Source: Bacteroidota bacterium (GTDB lineage Bacteria > Bacteroidota > Bacteroidia > Chitinophagales > JADIYW01). From it: 64,000 bases of DNA. Shown one piece after another: positions 8,611 through 17,552 of the stretch. The notes under the pieces were generated by a model. That model worked only from the letters and a program-made list of their open reading frames with translations, did no database searches and had not been told where the DNA came from. The position numbers were made by a program, and so were the translations under genes. The stretch lies in the NCBI GenBank assembly GCA_963169645.1, contig CAUJCO010000007.1, forward strand, positions 77,803 through 141,802, in the 5' to 3' direction. Numbering within the stretch: the first letter of the stretch is position 1; each line of letters opens with the position of its first letter.

Positions 8611-9810
8611 ATGTCAAACAAAACCTATTCCTATTACAACCAACTATTCAAAGACAAACAACTACCTTTAGCATTTTGTGATTTGGATTTATTAGATAAA
8701 AATTGTCACGATATAGCTAAACGTACCAAAGGAAAAAATAAAACCATACGTATCGCTTCTAAATCTATTCGTTGCATTGCAATGATAAAACGAATTTTAG
8801 ATTCCGACCCAATTTATAAAGGTATAATGTGCTTTTCCGGAAACGAAGCACACTTTCTGATGGAACAAGGTTTAGATGATTTGTTATTAGGATATCCTAT
8901 TGTCAACCAACATGAAATAGAACAAATTTGTATTGCCACCAAAAATGGGAAAAAGATTGTTTTAATGGTGGATAGTGAAGCACATTTACAATTGGTGAAT
9001 GAAATAGCAAAAAAAGTTGGTGTTGTTCAGCCTTTGTGCATGGATATTGACATGTCCACAACATTTCCGGGCATACATTTCGGCGTAATGCGTTCACCAT
9101 TAAATAGCATTGATAAGGCAGAAAAATTAGTGGACGCATTTTCAAAATTCCAACATATTAGGCTGAGTGGCATAATGGGATATGAAGCACAAATAGCCGG
9201 TTTAGGCGAAAAAAATCCGGCTAATGGAATTAAAAATTATATTATACCAACATTAAAGAAAATTTCGAATGTAGATTATACAAAAAGACGTAAAGCTATT
9301 TTTGAATACATCCAATCCAAAAATATAAAGTTGGATATTGTAAATGCCGGCGGAACAGGTAGTATTGAAAGTAGCAAACAAGAAGATTGGGTTACAGAAA
9401 TTACCGTCGGTTCGGGCTTCTACTCACCTGCCCTTTTTGATTATTATTCCAATTTTAAACATGAGCCTGCGGTTGGTTTTGCAGTACAAATTGTTCGAAA
9501 ACCAAAAGATAATATTTACACTTGCTTAGGTGGTGGTTATGTTGCCAGTGGTACTGCTGGCGTAGATAAAATTCCCAAACCTTATCTTCCTTCAGGCATA
9601 CAACTTACCGAAAACGAAGCATGTGGTGAAGTACAAACACCTTGTATTTATAATGGTAAAGAACAAATTAGCATTGGAGATACTATTTTATTTAGACATG
9701 CTAAAGCCGGAGAAATCTGCGAACGCTTTACAGAATTACATCTTATTTCAAATGGTAAAATTGTAGCAGTAACACCTACATACAGAGGTCAGGGAAAATG
9801 CTTTTTATAA
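8611..9810 (+). CDS. PLP-dependent amino acid deaminase/aldolase (fold-type III, alanine racemase-like)
   Basis: 399 residues with the N-terminal alanine racemase barrel typical of D-threonine aldolase/D-serine dehydratase-like enzymes. Lys51 in RIASKSIRC is the expected Schiff-base lysine; NAGGTGS is the phosphate-binding loop; the C-terminal beta domain carries LGGGYVASG and the HAKAGEICERF signature with the metal-binding region typical of this group. It probably acts on a D-amino or beta-hydroxy amino acid in the cytoplasm. It overlaps nothing but is followed after 11 bp by a hydrolase gene, so they are likely co-transcribed. No alternative Met exists before the conserved PLAFCDLD segment, which fixes the start next to the terminator. 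Confidence 0.8.
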   Translation: MSNKTYSYYNQLFKDKQLPLAFCDLDLLDKNCHDIAKRTKGKNKTIRIASKSIRCIAMIKRILDSDPIYKGIMCFSGNEAHFLMEQGLDDLLLGYPIVNQHEIEQICIATKNGKKIVLMVDSEAHLQLVNEIAKKVGVVQPLCMDIDMSTTFPGIHFGVMRSPLNSIDKAEKLVDAFSKFQHIRLSGIMGYEAQIAGLGEKNPANGIKNYIIPTLKKISNVDYTKRRKAIFEYIQSKNIKLDIVNAGGTGSIESSKQEDWVTEITVGSGFYSPALFDYYSNFKHEPAVGFAVQIVRKPKDNIYTCLGGGYVASGTAGVDKIPKPYLPSGIQLTENEACGEVQTPCIYNGKEQISIGDTILFRHAKAGEICERFTELHLISNGKIVAVTPTYRGQGKCFL

Positions 9811-9821
9811 ACTAATACTTC

Positions 9822-10697
9822 ATGATAAAAACAATCAGAAAACAATTAGGCATGCGTAAAACTTCCGCTGCCTATTTAAAAACAAAGTACGGACAAGATT
9901 GTACATACAAAATAATTGACAATGTTGAAGTACGATTAAAAATAAGTGGTGAAGGCGATACCATTTTTTTAATTCATGGATTTTGTTCTATGTTAGAAAC
10001 ATGGAATGGTTGGCAAAAAGAACTATCTAAACATTTTAGAGTGATTAGTTTCGATATGCCACCTTTTGGAATTACAGGTCCTTTAGCTACACGGAAATTA
10101 ACCGGCTATAACGATTATTTTTCGTTCATAGAAAAATTAATCGATACGTTTAATCTGACTTCCTTTTATATTGGAGGCAATTCATTAGGTGGTTTTATTT
10201 CTTGGAATTATGCTTTAAAATATCCGGAAAGAATTAAAAAAATGATCTTGGTAGATAGTGTAGGGTATAAATTTATTCCACCAACTACTATGATTTCGAT
10301 GTTATATCCATTAGGCAGCATAACTAAATTAGCAACACCAAAGCCTATTTTAGACACCATTTACGCACAAGTATATGGCAACAGAAATAACATGTCTGAT
10401 AAAACAAAAAAAATGTATTACGATTTCTTGCGAAGAAAAGGTACACGTGCTGCATTAAGTAAAATGGTCAACGATTTAGATTTAAGTGGTTCACGAATAA
10501 AAAATATCCAAGTACCTACATTAATACTTTGGGGTAAAAAAGATGCTTGGGTGCCACCAAAAACTGCATACTATTTTCATAATGATATTCAACAATCACA
10601 ATTAATTATGTATCCACATTTGGGACATGTGCCACAAGAAGAAGCACCTGCCACAACTGTTCGGGATGCCTTACAATTTTTATTAGCAAAAAATTAA
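9822..10697 (+). CDS. Alpha/beta hydrolase
   Basis: 291 residues with an intact alpha/beta-hydrolase catalytic set: oxyanion-hole HGF (52-54), nucleophile elbow GNSLGG with Ser121, acid Asp241 (GKKDAW) and His269 (LGHVPQEE). The lid region (150-220) is helical. There is no signal peptide, so it is cytoplasmic. The substrate is unknown; the closest architecture is that of the MhpC/haloalkane dehalogenase-like superfamily hydrolases. It is probably in an operon with the PLP enzyme upstream (11 bp). Confidence 0.85.
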   Translation: MIKTIRKQLGMRKTSAAYLKTKYGQDCTYKIIDNVEVRLKISGEGDTIFLIHGFCSMLETWNGWQKELSKHFRVISFDMPPFGITGPLATRKLTGYNDYFSFIEKLIDTFNLTSFYIGGNSLGGFISWNYALKYPERIKKMILVDSVGYKFIPPTTMISMLYPLGSITKLATPKPILDTIYAQVYGNRNNMSDKTKKMYYDFLRRKGTRAALSKMVNDLDLSGSRIKNIQVPTLILWGKKDAWVPPKTAYYFHNDIQQSQLIMYPHLGHVPQEEAPATTVRDALQFLLAKN

Positions 10698-10769
10698 TCC
10701 ACTAGAAATCAATCCATTTTTAATTATCACCATTTATAGGTATATTGGCACTTAAATTATAGAAACAAT

Positions 10770-12344
10770 ATGGAAGTACTTGCGACGAACTCAATTAAAG
10801 TAAACAACCCGATTAACAGCAAAACACTTTATGAAATTGATGAAGTTTCTGCTGAACAAGCAAAAGAGATTTTTTCCAAAGCACACGCAGTTCAACATAA
10901 AATACAATCTATGAGCGTGGAACAACGCATTGCAGAAGTATTTAAAATTAGAGATTACGTTATTGAACACAGCGATTTTATTTTAGATTGCATCATTGCA
11001 GAAACCGGAAAGGCAAGAACCGATGCATTTGCAGCAGAAGTATTTGAAGTAACCGATGTAATTGATGTATATACTAAATTAGCACCTAAACAGTTAAAAG
11101 ACCAGAAAATGAATTGGCCTATTTTCTTAATGGAAAAAAAATCTCGCCAATTTAGAGAACCATTAGGTACTGTTTTAGTAATTACACCTTGGAATTTCCC
11201 ATTTTATCAAGTAATTGTACCGGGATTAATGTCCTTTTTAGCCGGCAATGCAACTATCGTAAAACCATCTGAAGTAACACCATTAAAACCACTTTGGGAA
11301 CACTTTTTTGCAAATAGCGGATTTATGAAAGATGCTATTCAAGTAGTAATTGGTGGGAAAGAAACGGGTGCAAATTTATTAGCCCAAAAACCGGATAAAG
11401 TGCATTTTACAGGTAGTGTAAACACCGGAAAACGCTTAATGGAAGCATGTGCTAAACAACTTATTCCGATTGATTTAGAATTAGGCGGAAAAGATCCAAG
11501 CATCGTGTTTGATGATGTAGATATTGATAGAACCGTAAACGGAATTATGTGGGGTGCCTTTACAAATGCCGGACAAAACTGTACCGGAATAGAACGGTTA
11601 TACGTGCAAGAAGGCATTTACGATAAATTGGTTCCTTACTTAGTGGAACGCACCAAACGCTTGAGAACATCACACCCGAACAGAGATACTACTTCTCCGG
11701 AAGATTGCGATGTTGGTGCAATCACAGCTTCTTTTCAAGTAAAAGTAATTGAAGACCATATCGAAGATGCCTTGGCAAAAGGGGCTAAATTATTGTGCGG
11801 TGGCATTCAAGAAAAAGGCTCACACCACATACCACCTACTATTTTAGAAAATTGCAACCATAGCATGAAAGTAGCATCCGAAGAAACATTTGGACCTACA
11901 TTAGCCATTATGAAATTTAAAACAGAAGAAGAAGCCATTGCGTTAGCAAATGATTCTGCTTATGGTTTAAGTGCATCTGTTTGGACGAAAGATGACGAAC
12001 GCGGAACTCGTGTTGCTCGTGCACTTAAGTGCGGAAATGTTTGTATCAATAATCACATGTTGAATGAAGCCAATCCATATTTACCATTTGGTGGTGTGAA
12101 AGATAGTGGAATAGGCCGATTTAAAGGTGAAGATGGCTTGCTGGTATTCTGCAATTTAAAATCAGTATTGATAGACAAACAAGGCAAATTAATTGAAGCA
12201 CAATGGTATCCATATACCAACTCCAAATACAAATTGTTACATGCAGTAATGGTAAGTTGGTTTGGCAAATCCAGAAACTGGTTTAAATTTATCGCCAATG
12301 TATTGCCATTAGATAGCATAGGAAATAAAGAAAGATTTAAATAA
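10770..12344 (+). CDS. Aldehyde dehydrogenase family protein
   Basis: A 524-residue NAD(P)-dependent aldehyde dehydrogenase. Asn142 (TPWNFP), the cofactor loop FTGSVNTG (213-220), the general base Glu237 (LELGGKDP) and the nucleophile Cys271 (NAGQNCTG) are all present. The C-terminal extension of about 45 residues after the ALDH fold is hydrophobic and basic and may bind membrane. The sequence is closest in feel to medium-chain or succinate-semialdehyde-type dehydrogenases, but the substrate is not decided. A near-consensus -7 box (TATATTGG at 10741) precedes it and a terminator follows, so it appears monocistronic. Confidence 0.85.
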   Translation: MEVLATNSIKVNNPINSKTLYEIDEVSAEQAKEIFSKAHAVQHKIQSMSVEQRIAEVFKIRDYVIEHSDFILDCIIAETGKARTDAFAAEVFEVTDVIDVYTKLAPKQLKDQKMNWPIFLMEKKSRQFREPLGTVLVITPWNFPFYQVIVPGLMSFLAGNATIVKPSEVTPLKPLWEHFFANSGFMKDAIQVVIGGKETGANLLAQKPDKVHFTGSVNTGKRLMEACAKQLIPIDLELGGKDPSIVFDDVDIDRTVNGIMWGAFTNAGQNCTGIERLYVQEGIYDKLVPYLVERTKRLRTSHPNRDTTSPEDCDVGAITASFQVKVIEDHIEDALAKGAKLLCGGIQEKGSHHIPPTILENCNHSMKVASEETFGPTLAIMKFKTEEEAIALANDSAYGLSASVWTKDDERGTRVARALKCGNVCINNHMLNEANPYLPFGGVKDSGIGRFKGEDGLLVFCNLKSVLIDKQGKLIEAQWYPYTNSKYKLLHAVMVSWFGKSRNWFKFIANVLPLDSIGNKERFK

Positions 12345-12399
12345 TTTTTTTATTCAGCATGCAATTCAATGTCAATAATTGAATGCATTCAAAGAAAAC

Positions 12400-12432
12400 G
12401 TCGGACAACTTAATATGTCCGACATTTTTTTT
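12400..12432 (+). terminator. Rho-independent terminator
   Basis: GTCGGACA and TGTCCGAC form a perfect eight-base stem with an eight-base loop, followed by A and T8. Confidence 0.92.
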
Positions 12433-12482
12433 ACTGACAACTTACAATAAACGATGATGGAGCCTTACTCTTAGATTTTATG

Positions 12483-12490
12483 TATCTTTG
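12483..12490 (+). promoter_or_regulatory. -7 promoter box (TATCTTTG) directly before a GTG start
   Basis: A perfect TAnnTTTG match that overlaps the ATG at 12480 of the long frame and ends four bases before the in-frame GTG at 12495. It therefore decides the start and implies a leaderless or nearly leaderless mRNA. Confidence 0.65.
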
Positions 12491-12494
12491 CACG

Positions 12495-14165
12495 GTGCGT
12501 ATTTTATTAGCTACTCTAAATTCTAAGTATATCCATACAAACCTCGCTATTCGTATTTTGTATCAATTAAACAAAAAATACGAAGGATTGAGGTGGAAAG
12601 AATTTACCATTCATGAAGCTACTGAGCTAATTGCTGAATATTGCTCCCAATTTGAAATTGTTTGTTTTAGTTGCTATATCTGGAACATTACACCGACGTT
12701 GAAAGTGGCAGCAAAAATCAAACAAATAAATCCATCTATAAAAATATTGTTAGGTGGCCCGGAAGTGAGTTATGAATACGATTCAGTGCTCAAAAATGAT
12801 TATGTAGATTATATTATTTCGGGTGAAGGTGAGGTTGCCTTTCAACAATTTATTTCGCAATATCCAAACATCGAACAAGTGGAAGGTTTGGTTTATAAGA
12901 AAGAAGATAAAATCATTGAAAATAAAAACGTCACTGTTTTTGACTTGCAACAATACTTGCATTTTATGCCGTATGCTGATGATGAAATTTCGGAATTAAC
13001 TTCTAAAATTTTATATATAGAAACATCGCGTGGCTGTCCGTACAAATGTGGTTTTTGCTTGGCAAGTTTAGATAACAAAGTAAGAAACTTGCCCAATATT
13101 GCAATCAAAAATATGTTGTTATTTATGATGCGACATGGCAAAACCATTAAATTTTTAGATAGAACATTCAACATCAAAAAAGATTTCACGATAGATATTT
13201 TTCAATTTATTTTAGATAATCATCGTCCCGGAAATATTTTCCAGTTTGAAATTACAGCAGACATTATTCATCCGGATATCATTCAATTTATTGAAGAAAA
13301 AGTACCACAAGGTTTATTTAGATTTGAAATTGGCATTCAAACAGTCAACCAAAAAGCCAACTTAGAAGTAAGCAGAAAACAAAACTTTGATAAAACAAAA
13401 AGTATCATCAAACAATTAGATCACAAAATAGAAATGCATTTAGATTTAATTGTAGGTTTAGCTTTAGATTATATCGATGATATTAAATATTCATTTGAAG
13501 AAGTTTTTAAATTATTTGCTCCGGAATTACAATTGGGTTTTCTCAAATTTTTAAAAGGCACTCCGGTTCGAAACACATTCCAACAACATGGTTTTGTTTT
13601 TGATGAAAATCCGCCATATCAAATTATTGAAAGTAACTATTTAAGCAAAGATGATTTGCAAAACATTTTGTTATTAGAACACGCTTTAGAAGTGTATTGG
13701 AATAAAAAACGAGCCATTTATACTCTAAAATACATCACACATTATTACAGTATTTTTGATTTTTTGATGGGACTTGGAAAATATTTTGCATCGCAAAGCG
13801 ATTTACATCGTTATACATTAAAAGACATCTATGTATATTTATTCGATTATGCCAATGCTACCTTTCCAGAAGATAACATCTTAAAAGAAACCATTGCGGT
13901 AGATTATTTTTTACAATACAAAATAAAACCTCAACAATTATTTTTACAAGAAATAGACAAACACGATAAACAATATTTATTGCAACAACTTTTTGTAAAC
14001 ACGAAAGATTACAGATACAACGTACTTCCGTTGCAATTTAATTTCGAGAAATTTATGCACGAAAATTCTATCGAACTAAAACCAAGCAATTTAATCATCC
14101 GTTACAATGTAACAGAAAAAGCTACGGTAATTCCGAACCGATTAGAAAAAGAAATTACGATATAG
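12495..14165 (+). CDS. B12-binding domain radical SAM protein (DUF4080-type)
   Basis: I take the GTG at 12495 as start: the protein then begins MRILLATLNSKYIH, the usual N-terminus of this family, and the ATG at 12480 lies inside the promoter. The 556-residue protein has an N-terminal cobalamin-binding Rossmann-like domain (about 1-130; LLGGPEVSYE, ISGEGE), then a radical SAM core with the cluster motif SRGCPYKCGFC (Cys181, Cys185, Cys188), and a C-terminal domain of about 200 residues. Such proteins catalyse radical methylation or rearrangement using a [4Fe-4S] cluster, SAM and often B12; the substrate here is unknown. The neighbouring convergent ferredoxin could donate electrons, which is inference from position only. 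Confidence 0.85.
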   Translation: MRILLATLNSKYIHTNLAIRILYQLNKKYEGLRWKEFTIHEATELIAEYCSQFEIVCFSCYIWNITPTLKVAAKIKQINPSIKILLGGPEVSYEYDSVLKNDYVDYIISGEGEVAFQQFISQYPNIEQVEGLVYKKEDKIIENKNVTVFDLQQYLHFMPYADDEISELTSKILYIETSRGCPYKCGFCLASLDNKVRNLPNIAIKNMLLFMMRHGKTIKFLDRTFNIKKDFTIDIFQFILDNHRPGNIFQFEITADIIHPDIIQFIEEKVPQGLFRFEIGIQTVNQKANLEVSRKQNFDKTKSIIKQLDHKIEMHLDLIVGLALDYIDDIKYSFEEVFKLFAPELQLGFLKFLKGTPVRNTFQQHGFVFDENPPYQIIESNYLSKDDLQNILLLEHALEVYWNKKRAIYTLKYITHYYSIFDFLMGLGKYFASQSDLHRYTLKDIYVYLFDYANATFPEDNILKETIAVDYFLQYKIKPQQLFLQEIDKHDKQYLLQQLFVNTKDYRYNVLPLQFNFEKFMHENSIELKPSNLIIRYNVTEKATVIPNRLEKEITI

Positions 14166-14175
14166 AATTTACAAA

Positions 14176-14457
14176 TTAAGCTTCGTCGTAACTAATTAAG
14201 CAACCTTCACTTTTGGGATGCGATTGACAAGTAAGTATAAAGCCTTCTTCTTTTTCTTCTTCTGTCAATGGTTCATCATCATCCATCACCACATCGCCTT
14301 CAATTAATTTAGCTTTACAACTACAACAAGCTGCTACTCGACAAGCATACGGCGGATCTATTCCTGCATCAATTGCTGCTTCTAAAATTGTTTCATCATC
14401 GCTAACTGACAATGAATGTTCAACGCCATCTAAAATTACTCTTACTTTGTATGCCAT
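14176..14457 (-). CDS. Plant-type [2Fe-2S] ferredoxin
   Basis: A 93-residue ferredoxin with the plant/cyanobacterial ligand pattern CxxxxCxxC...C: Cys39, Cys44, Cys47 and Cys77 in YACRVAACCSCKA and LTCQSHP. It is very acidic (DDDEPLTEEEKEEG), as usual for soluble electron carriers. Members of this kind resemble the ferredoxin domain of phenylacetyl-CoA or ring-hydroxylating reductases. It stands alone, with 10 bp between its stop and the convergent radical SAM gene and about 230 bp to the gene behind it. Confidence 0.93.
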   Translation of the reverse strand: MAYKVRVILDGVEHSLSVSDDETILEAAIDAGIDPPYACRVAACCSCKAKLIEGDVVMDDDEPLTEEEKEEGFILTCQSHPKSEGCLISYDEA

Positions 14458-14684
14458 TTTAAAATATTACTGCTTCAAAATTAGTAAAATCGAAAAGATA
14501 AGCAAACAGAATTTACTTTTATCCATATTAATTAACTGTTGAATAGTCTATTTCATTTCAAGGATATAAATGGCAATAAGCGGTAGTTTAAACAATCTTA
14601 TTATACTTGATTATTTTCAATAAGAATTTTCATCTAAAATCATTAATTTTAGGTACAATTTAAAATCTAAAAATCAAGCTATAC

Positions 14685-16430
14685 ATGCAAACCACCATTA
14701 TTCGAAACGGACTTTATTTTGATGGATTAGGGAACAAAGGTATTCCTAAAGATGTAGTAATTAAAAACAATAAAATTGAGGCTGTTTTAGATAAAGCACC
14801 TGCAATTGAGAATGCAAAAGAAATAGACGCAACCGGAAAATGGGTAATGCCGGGTTTATTAGATATTCACGCACATTACGATGCTGAATTAGAAGTATTA
14901 CCGGCGTTGGAAGAATCTGTTCGACATGGTGTTACTACAGTGGTTATTGGAAACTGCTCGCTTTCTGCAGCACTCGGTAAAGAAGAAGAAATAGTTGATT
15001 TATTTGCTCGAGTTGAAAATATTCCGGCGAAAGTATTGAGTAATTGGTTGATTGGAAATATAAAATGGAAGAATGTAAAAGAATATTATGACCATTTAGA
15101 TACGGTTCCGGTGGGACCAAATATTGCATCTTTTTTAGGACATTCCAACTTACGTATGCATGTAATGGGTTTAGAGCGAAGTTTTACTGAAAAAAATGCC
15201 ACAGAAGAAGAATTGAAAAAAATGGAATCCATTGTTTCGGATGCATTGGATGCCGGATTTTTAGGTGTATCGATTGATATGTTACCATTTCATCGTTGGG
15301 CCGGTGTGTATGCACCACAATTTACCGGATATTCTGTACCATCACAATTAGCACCTCGTTCCGAGTATAAACGAATTGCCAATGTATTACGCAACCGAAA
15401 TCGCGTATTGCAAATTACACCCAACGCATTAGACAAAACATCATTTGCTACTATTACACGTTTAAGTCAAGGAGGATTTTTTAAGAAAACATTGAAAACA
15501 ACTATCGTAGCAGCATTAGATTTAAAATCGAATGAACGCATTTATCATCTATTAAAATTATTAGGATTTTTAGGTAATAAAATTCTGCGTACCGATATGA
15601 AATTCCAAACATTGGCGGTTCCATTTATGAATTATGGCGATGGCCCTGTAACACCTTTATTTGAAGAGTTTCCATGTATGATAAAAGCCATTTCGGCAGA
15701 TGAAGCTGGCAGAAGAGCAATGTTTACCAATCCGGAATTTAGAAAACAATTTGTAAAAGAATGGAATCACAAATCGGCTTCTGTATTTCCAAAAGCGTTG
15801 AAAGAAATGTGGGTCGTTAAATCTCCGGTTGAATCCCATGTTGGTAAAAACTTTGTACAAATTGCGGAAGAAGCCAAAGTGGAACCGGTGGAACATTTCA
15901 TGAATTTATTGGCAGAATATGACACACAAATCCGATGGAAATGCGAAACATCCAACCATAGAGAAAGTGTACGCATGGAATTGTTAAGTAATGAAAATTG
16001 TTTTCCTGGTTTCAATGATTCCGGTGCACACAACTTAAATATGGCATTTCACGATGGTGCGTTGCACTTGCTAAAACAGGCGGTTCGCCATCCAAATATC
16101 ATGAGCATTGAAAGAGCTGTTTATAGATTAACAAAAGAGCCGGCAGATTATTTAGGCATAGATGCAGGTGATATATCTGTAGGAAAACGTGCGGACTTAA
16201 TTGTAATTGATCCAACTCGTTTTGAAAGCGACTTAAACACCGATCCGATTGAAGATTACCACGAACAATTTGAAGGCTCTTACCGTTTGGTAAAACGCAG
16301 CGGAAAGGTGGTGCAACACGTATTCATTAATGGAAATGAAGCCTACACCAATAATGGCGAAGTTAAATTCCACGAAGCCTTAGGTAAAGAGAAAATATTT
16401 GGACAATTATTGCGTAGTAAGTTGAATTAA
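14685..16430 (+). CDS. N-acyl-D-amino-acid deacylase-type amidohydrolase
   Basis: 581 residues of the metal-dependent amidohydrolase superfamily, D-aminoacylase subgroup. The N-terminal beta domain leads to PGLLDIHAHYDAELEVLP with the metal-ligand motif HAHYD, and GHSNLR, NDSGAHNLNMAF (metal-binding Asp) and the C-terminal GKRADLIVIDP segment follow. It hydrolyses an N-acyl amino acid, or a related cyclic amide, in the cytoplasm. It is longer than usual for the family (about 480-540), with an insertion around 230-310 (FFKKTLKTTIVAALDL). A bidirectional terminator lies just downstream; it is transcribed alone. Confidence 0.85.
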   Translation: MQTTIIRNGLYFDGLGNKGIPKDVVIKNNKIEAVLDKAPAIENAKEIDATGKWVMPGLLDIHAHYDAELEVLPALEESVRHGVTTVVIGNCSLSAALGKEEEIVDLFARVENIPAKVLSNWLIGNIKWKNVKEYYDHLDTVPVGPNIASFLGHSNLRMHVMGLERSFTEKNATEEELKKMESIVSDALDAGFLGVSIDMLPFHRWAGVYAPQFTGYSVPSQLAPRSEYKRIANVLRNRNRVLQITPNALDKTSFATITRLSQGGFFKKTLKTTIVAALDLKSNERIYHLLKLLGFLGNKILRTDMKFQTLAVPFMNYGDGPVTPLFEEFPCMIKAISADEAGRRAMFTNPEFRKQFVKEWNHKSASVFPKALKEMWVVKSPVESHVGKNFVQIAEEAKVEPVEHFMNLLAEYDTQIRWKCETSNHRESVRMELLSNENCFPGFNDSGAHNLNMAFHDGALHLLKQAVRHPNIMSIERAVYRLTKEPADYLGIDAGDISVGKRADLIVIDPTRFESDLNTDPIEDYHEQFEGSYRLVKRSGKVVQHVFINGNEAYTNNGEVKFHEALGKEKIFGQLLRSKLN

Positions 16431-16449
16431 CGTTTTCTTTCTATATAAT

Positions 16450-16489
16450 AAAAAAAAGTAAGAGCAAATTGCTCTTACTTTTTTTTTAT
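16450..16489. terminator. Bidirectional terminator
   Basis: AAAAAAAGTAAGAGC and GCTCTTACTTTTTTT form a perfect stem around AAATT with A and T runs on each side, so it serves the plus-strand amidohydrolase and the minus-strand lipoprotein that converge here. Confidence 0.92.
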
Positions 16490-16515
16490 AATCTATTTTA
16501 GGAGATGAATTATTT

Positions 16516-16905
16516 TTATTGCCGAACTAAATCTATTTGTCCTCCATCGTTATTATTTGGTGCATTACCCCATGTTCCTACTAATTTGGTAGAATTAACT
16601 CTTATTTTTAATCTATACATTTCCAACCAATCGGGTATCTCCACATTAATAATACTATCACTTTCTATTGTATAGGTACCGGAAGCCTTATTTAATCCAT
16701 TTGTATCAGTTGGATCTACATACCATCTCAATGTACCGTCCGAACGGAATAAGGCAAAACTGAATTCAATAGTTGGTGGAGCAGCTGGAGCATTACTATA
16801 TGTTCCTTTCCAATACCCAACAGCATTAAAATTCTCCTTTTCTTTTTTACATGCGTTTATCAAAATAAAACACAATAGTCCTATTAAGAATGCGTACTTT
16901 TTCAT
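16516..16905 (-). CDS. Small lipoprotein, unknown function
   Basis: I use the ATG at 16905, giving 129 residues beginning MKKYAFLIGLLCFILINAC, a clear type II signal with Cys19; the longer frame adds 17 residues with no support. The mature part (GYWKGTYSNAPAAPPTIEFSFALF, then SGTYTIESDSIINVEI and KLVGTWGN) reads as an up-and-down beta structure of the kind found in small Bacteroidota lipocalin-like lipoproteins, where W-x-G-x-Y, G-x-Y and GTW motifs recur. No specific function can be assigned. Confidence 0.8.
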   Translation of the reverse strand: MKKYAFLIGLLCFILINACKKEKENFNAVGYWKGTYSNAPAAPPTIEFSFALFRSDGTLRWYVDPTDTNGLNKASGTYTIESDSIINVEIPDWLEMYRLKIRVNSTKLVGTWGNAPNNNDGGQIDLVRQ

Positions 16906-16979
16906 AATAATTGATTTTTGTAATCTTAATTTACAATAATTATTTAAATAAATCAATATGCAGATTAGCTAGAAGAATA

Positions 16980-17133
16980 AATTATCAATGAAAATAACAC
17001 ATTTGATTATATTCTTATATCAGCAGCGAAAGCTGAAGGAAATTCTGCCAAAAGGAAATATCCTATAAATACTTTAAGTCCGTTTCGTAAGACGCTATAT
17101 ACAATGCGATTGATTTCATTACCCAATTCATAT
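16980..17133. other. Structured intergenic segment, possible dispersed repeat
   Basis: This gene-poor stretch contains the imperfect hairpin TCAGC...GCTGA (17020-17037), the palindromic AGGAAATATCCT (17055-17066) and a duplicated AGGAAAT. It is free of stops in one frame on each strand (plus reading SAAKAEGNSAKRK; minus reading FLLAEFPSAFAADIRI) yet has no start codon or ribosome site. This pattern fits a conserved, folded intergenic repeat or RNA better than a gene. Confidence 0.35.
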
Positions 17134-17171
17134 AAAAAAATAAAGGTCAGCAATTGCTGACCTTTATTTTT
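17134..17171 (-). terminator. Rho-independent terminator
   Basis: AAATAAAGGTCAGCAA is followed by its complement TTGCTGACCTTTATTT with no gap. Read on the minus strand, it ends the transcript of the small gene at 17187-17393 with a T run. Confidence 0.9.
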
Positions 17172-17186
17172 AAATTCAATGTTGGA

Positions 17187-17393
17187 TTAGAATCCTTGTT
17201 TTGCAACACCATCTTTGATAGCTTGTAACGCTTTCGCTTCGCCTAAGATTGCAGCCATTTTGTTTCCTTTTCCATCATTACCGGAAGCCATATAACCACC
17301 TCTTGAAGTTTTAGTGATTACGGCATCGTGCATCGGTACATCTTTTTCTTTTGTTTTGAGGCAATAAGCCTTAATCATTTTCGATTTGTCCAT
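17187..17393 (-). CDS. Small protein resembling a DUF5679 zinc ribbon that has lost its cysteines
   Basis: 68 residues, start ATG at 17393, own terminator. The core KAYCLKTKEKDVPMHDAV, then GYMASGNDGKGNKMAAIL, follows the outline of the DUF5679 family (AYCVKCK.K..M....V, then G.CP.CG.K..RI), but three of the four metal-binding cysteines are replaced (CLKT instead of CxxC; GNDGKG instead of G.CP.CG). The lysine- and glycine-rich tail is predicted helical (EAKALQAIKDGVAKQ). If the relation is right it is a metal-free descendant. Function unknown. The family link is from memory. Confidence 0.65.
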   Translation of the reverse strand: MDKSKMIKAYCLKTKEKDVPMHDAVITKTSRGGYMASGNDGKGNKMAAILGEAKALQAIKDGVAKQGF

Positions 17394-17552
17394 TTTACTT
17401 ATTTTTTTAGTTATAAATACTATTATTCAAATTTAATAAACTCTACAAATAAGCAAAGACCTCTATTATTTTATAAAAAATCTACCAACATTTACAAAAA
17501 TTAAGAAATCAACACAATACCATGAATATCAATTACTTAAGAGACAAAGCAA

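Noticed and set aside
14458-14684. Gene or RNA in the 227-bp gap before the amidohydrolase
   Set aside because: AT-rich, without stable stems, credible frames or RNA motifs; only a weak -7-like TAATTTTA is visible.
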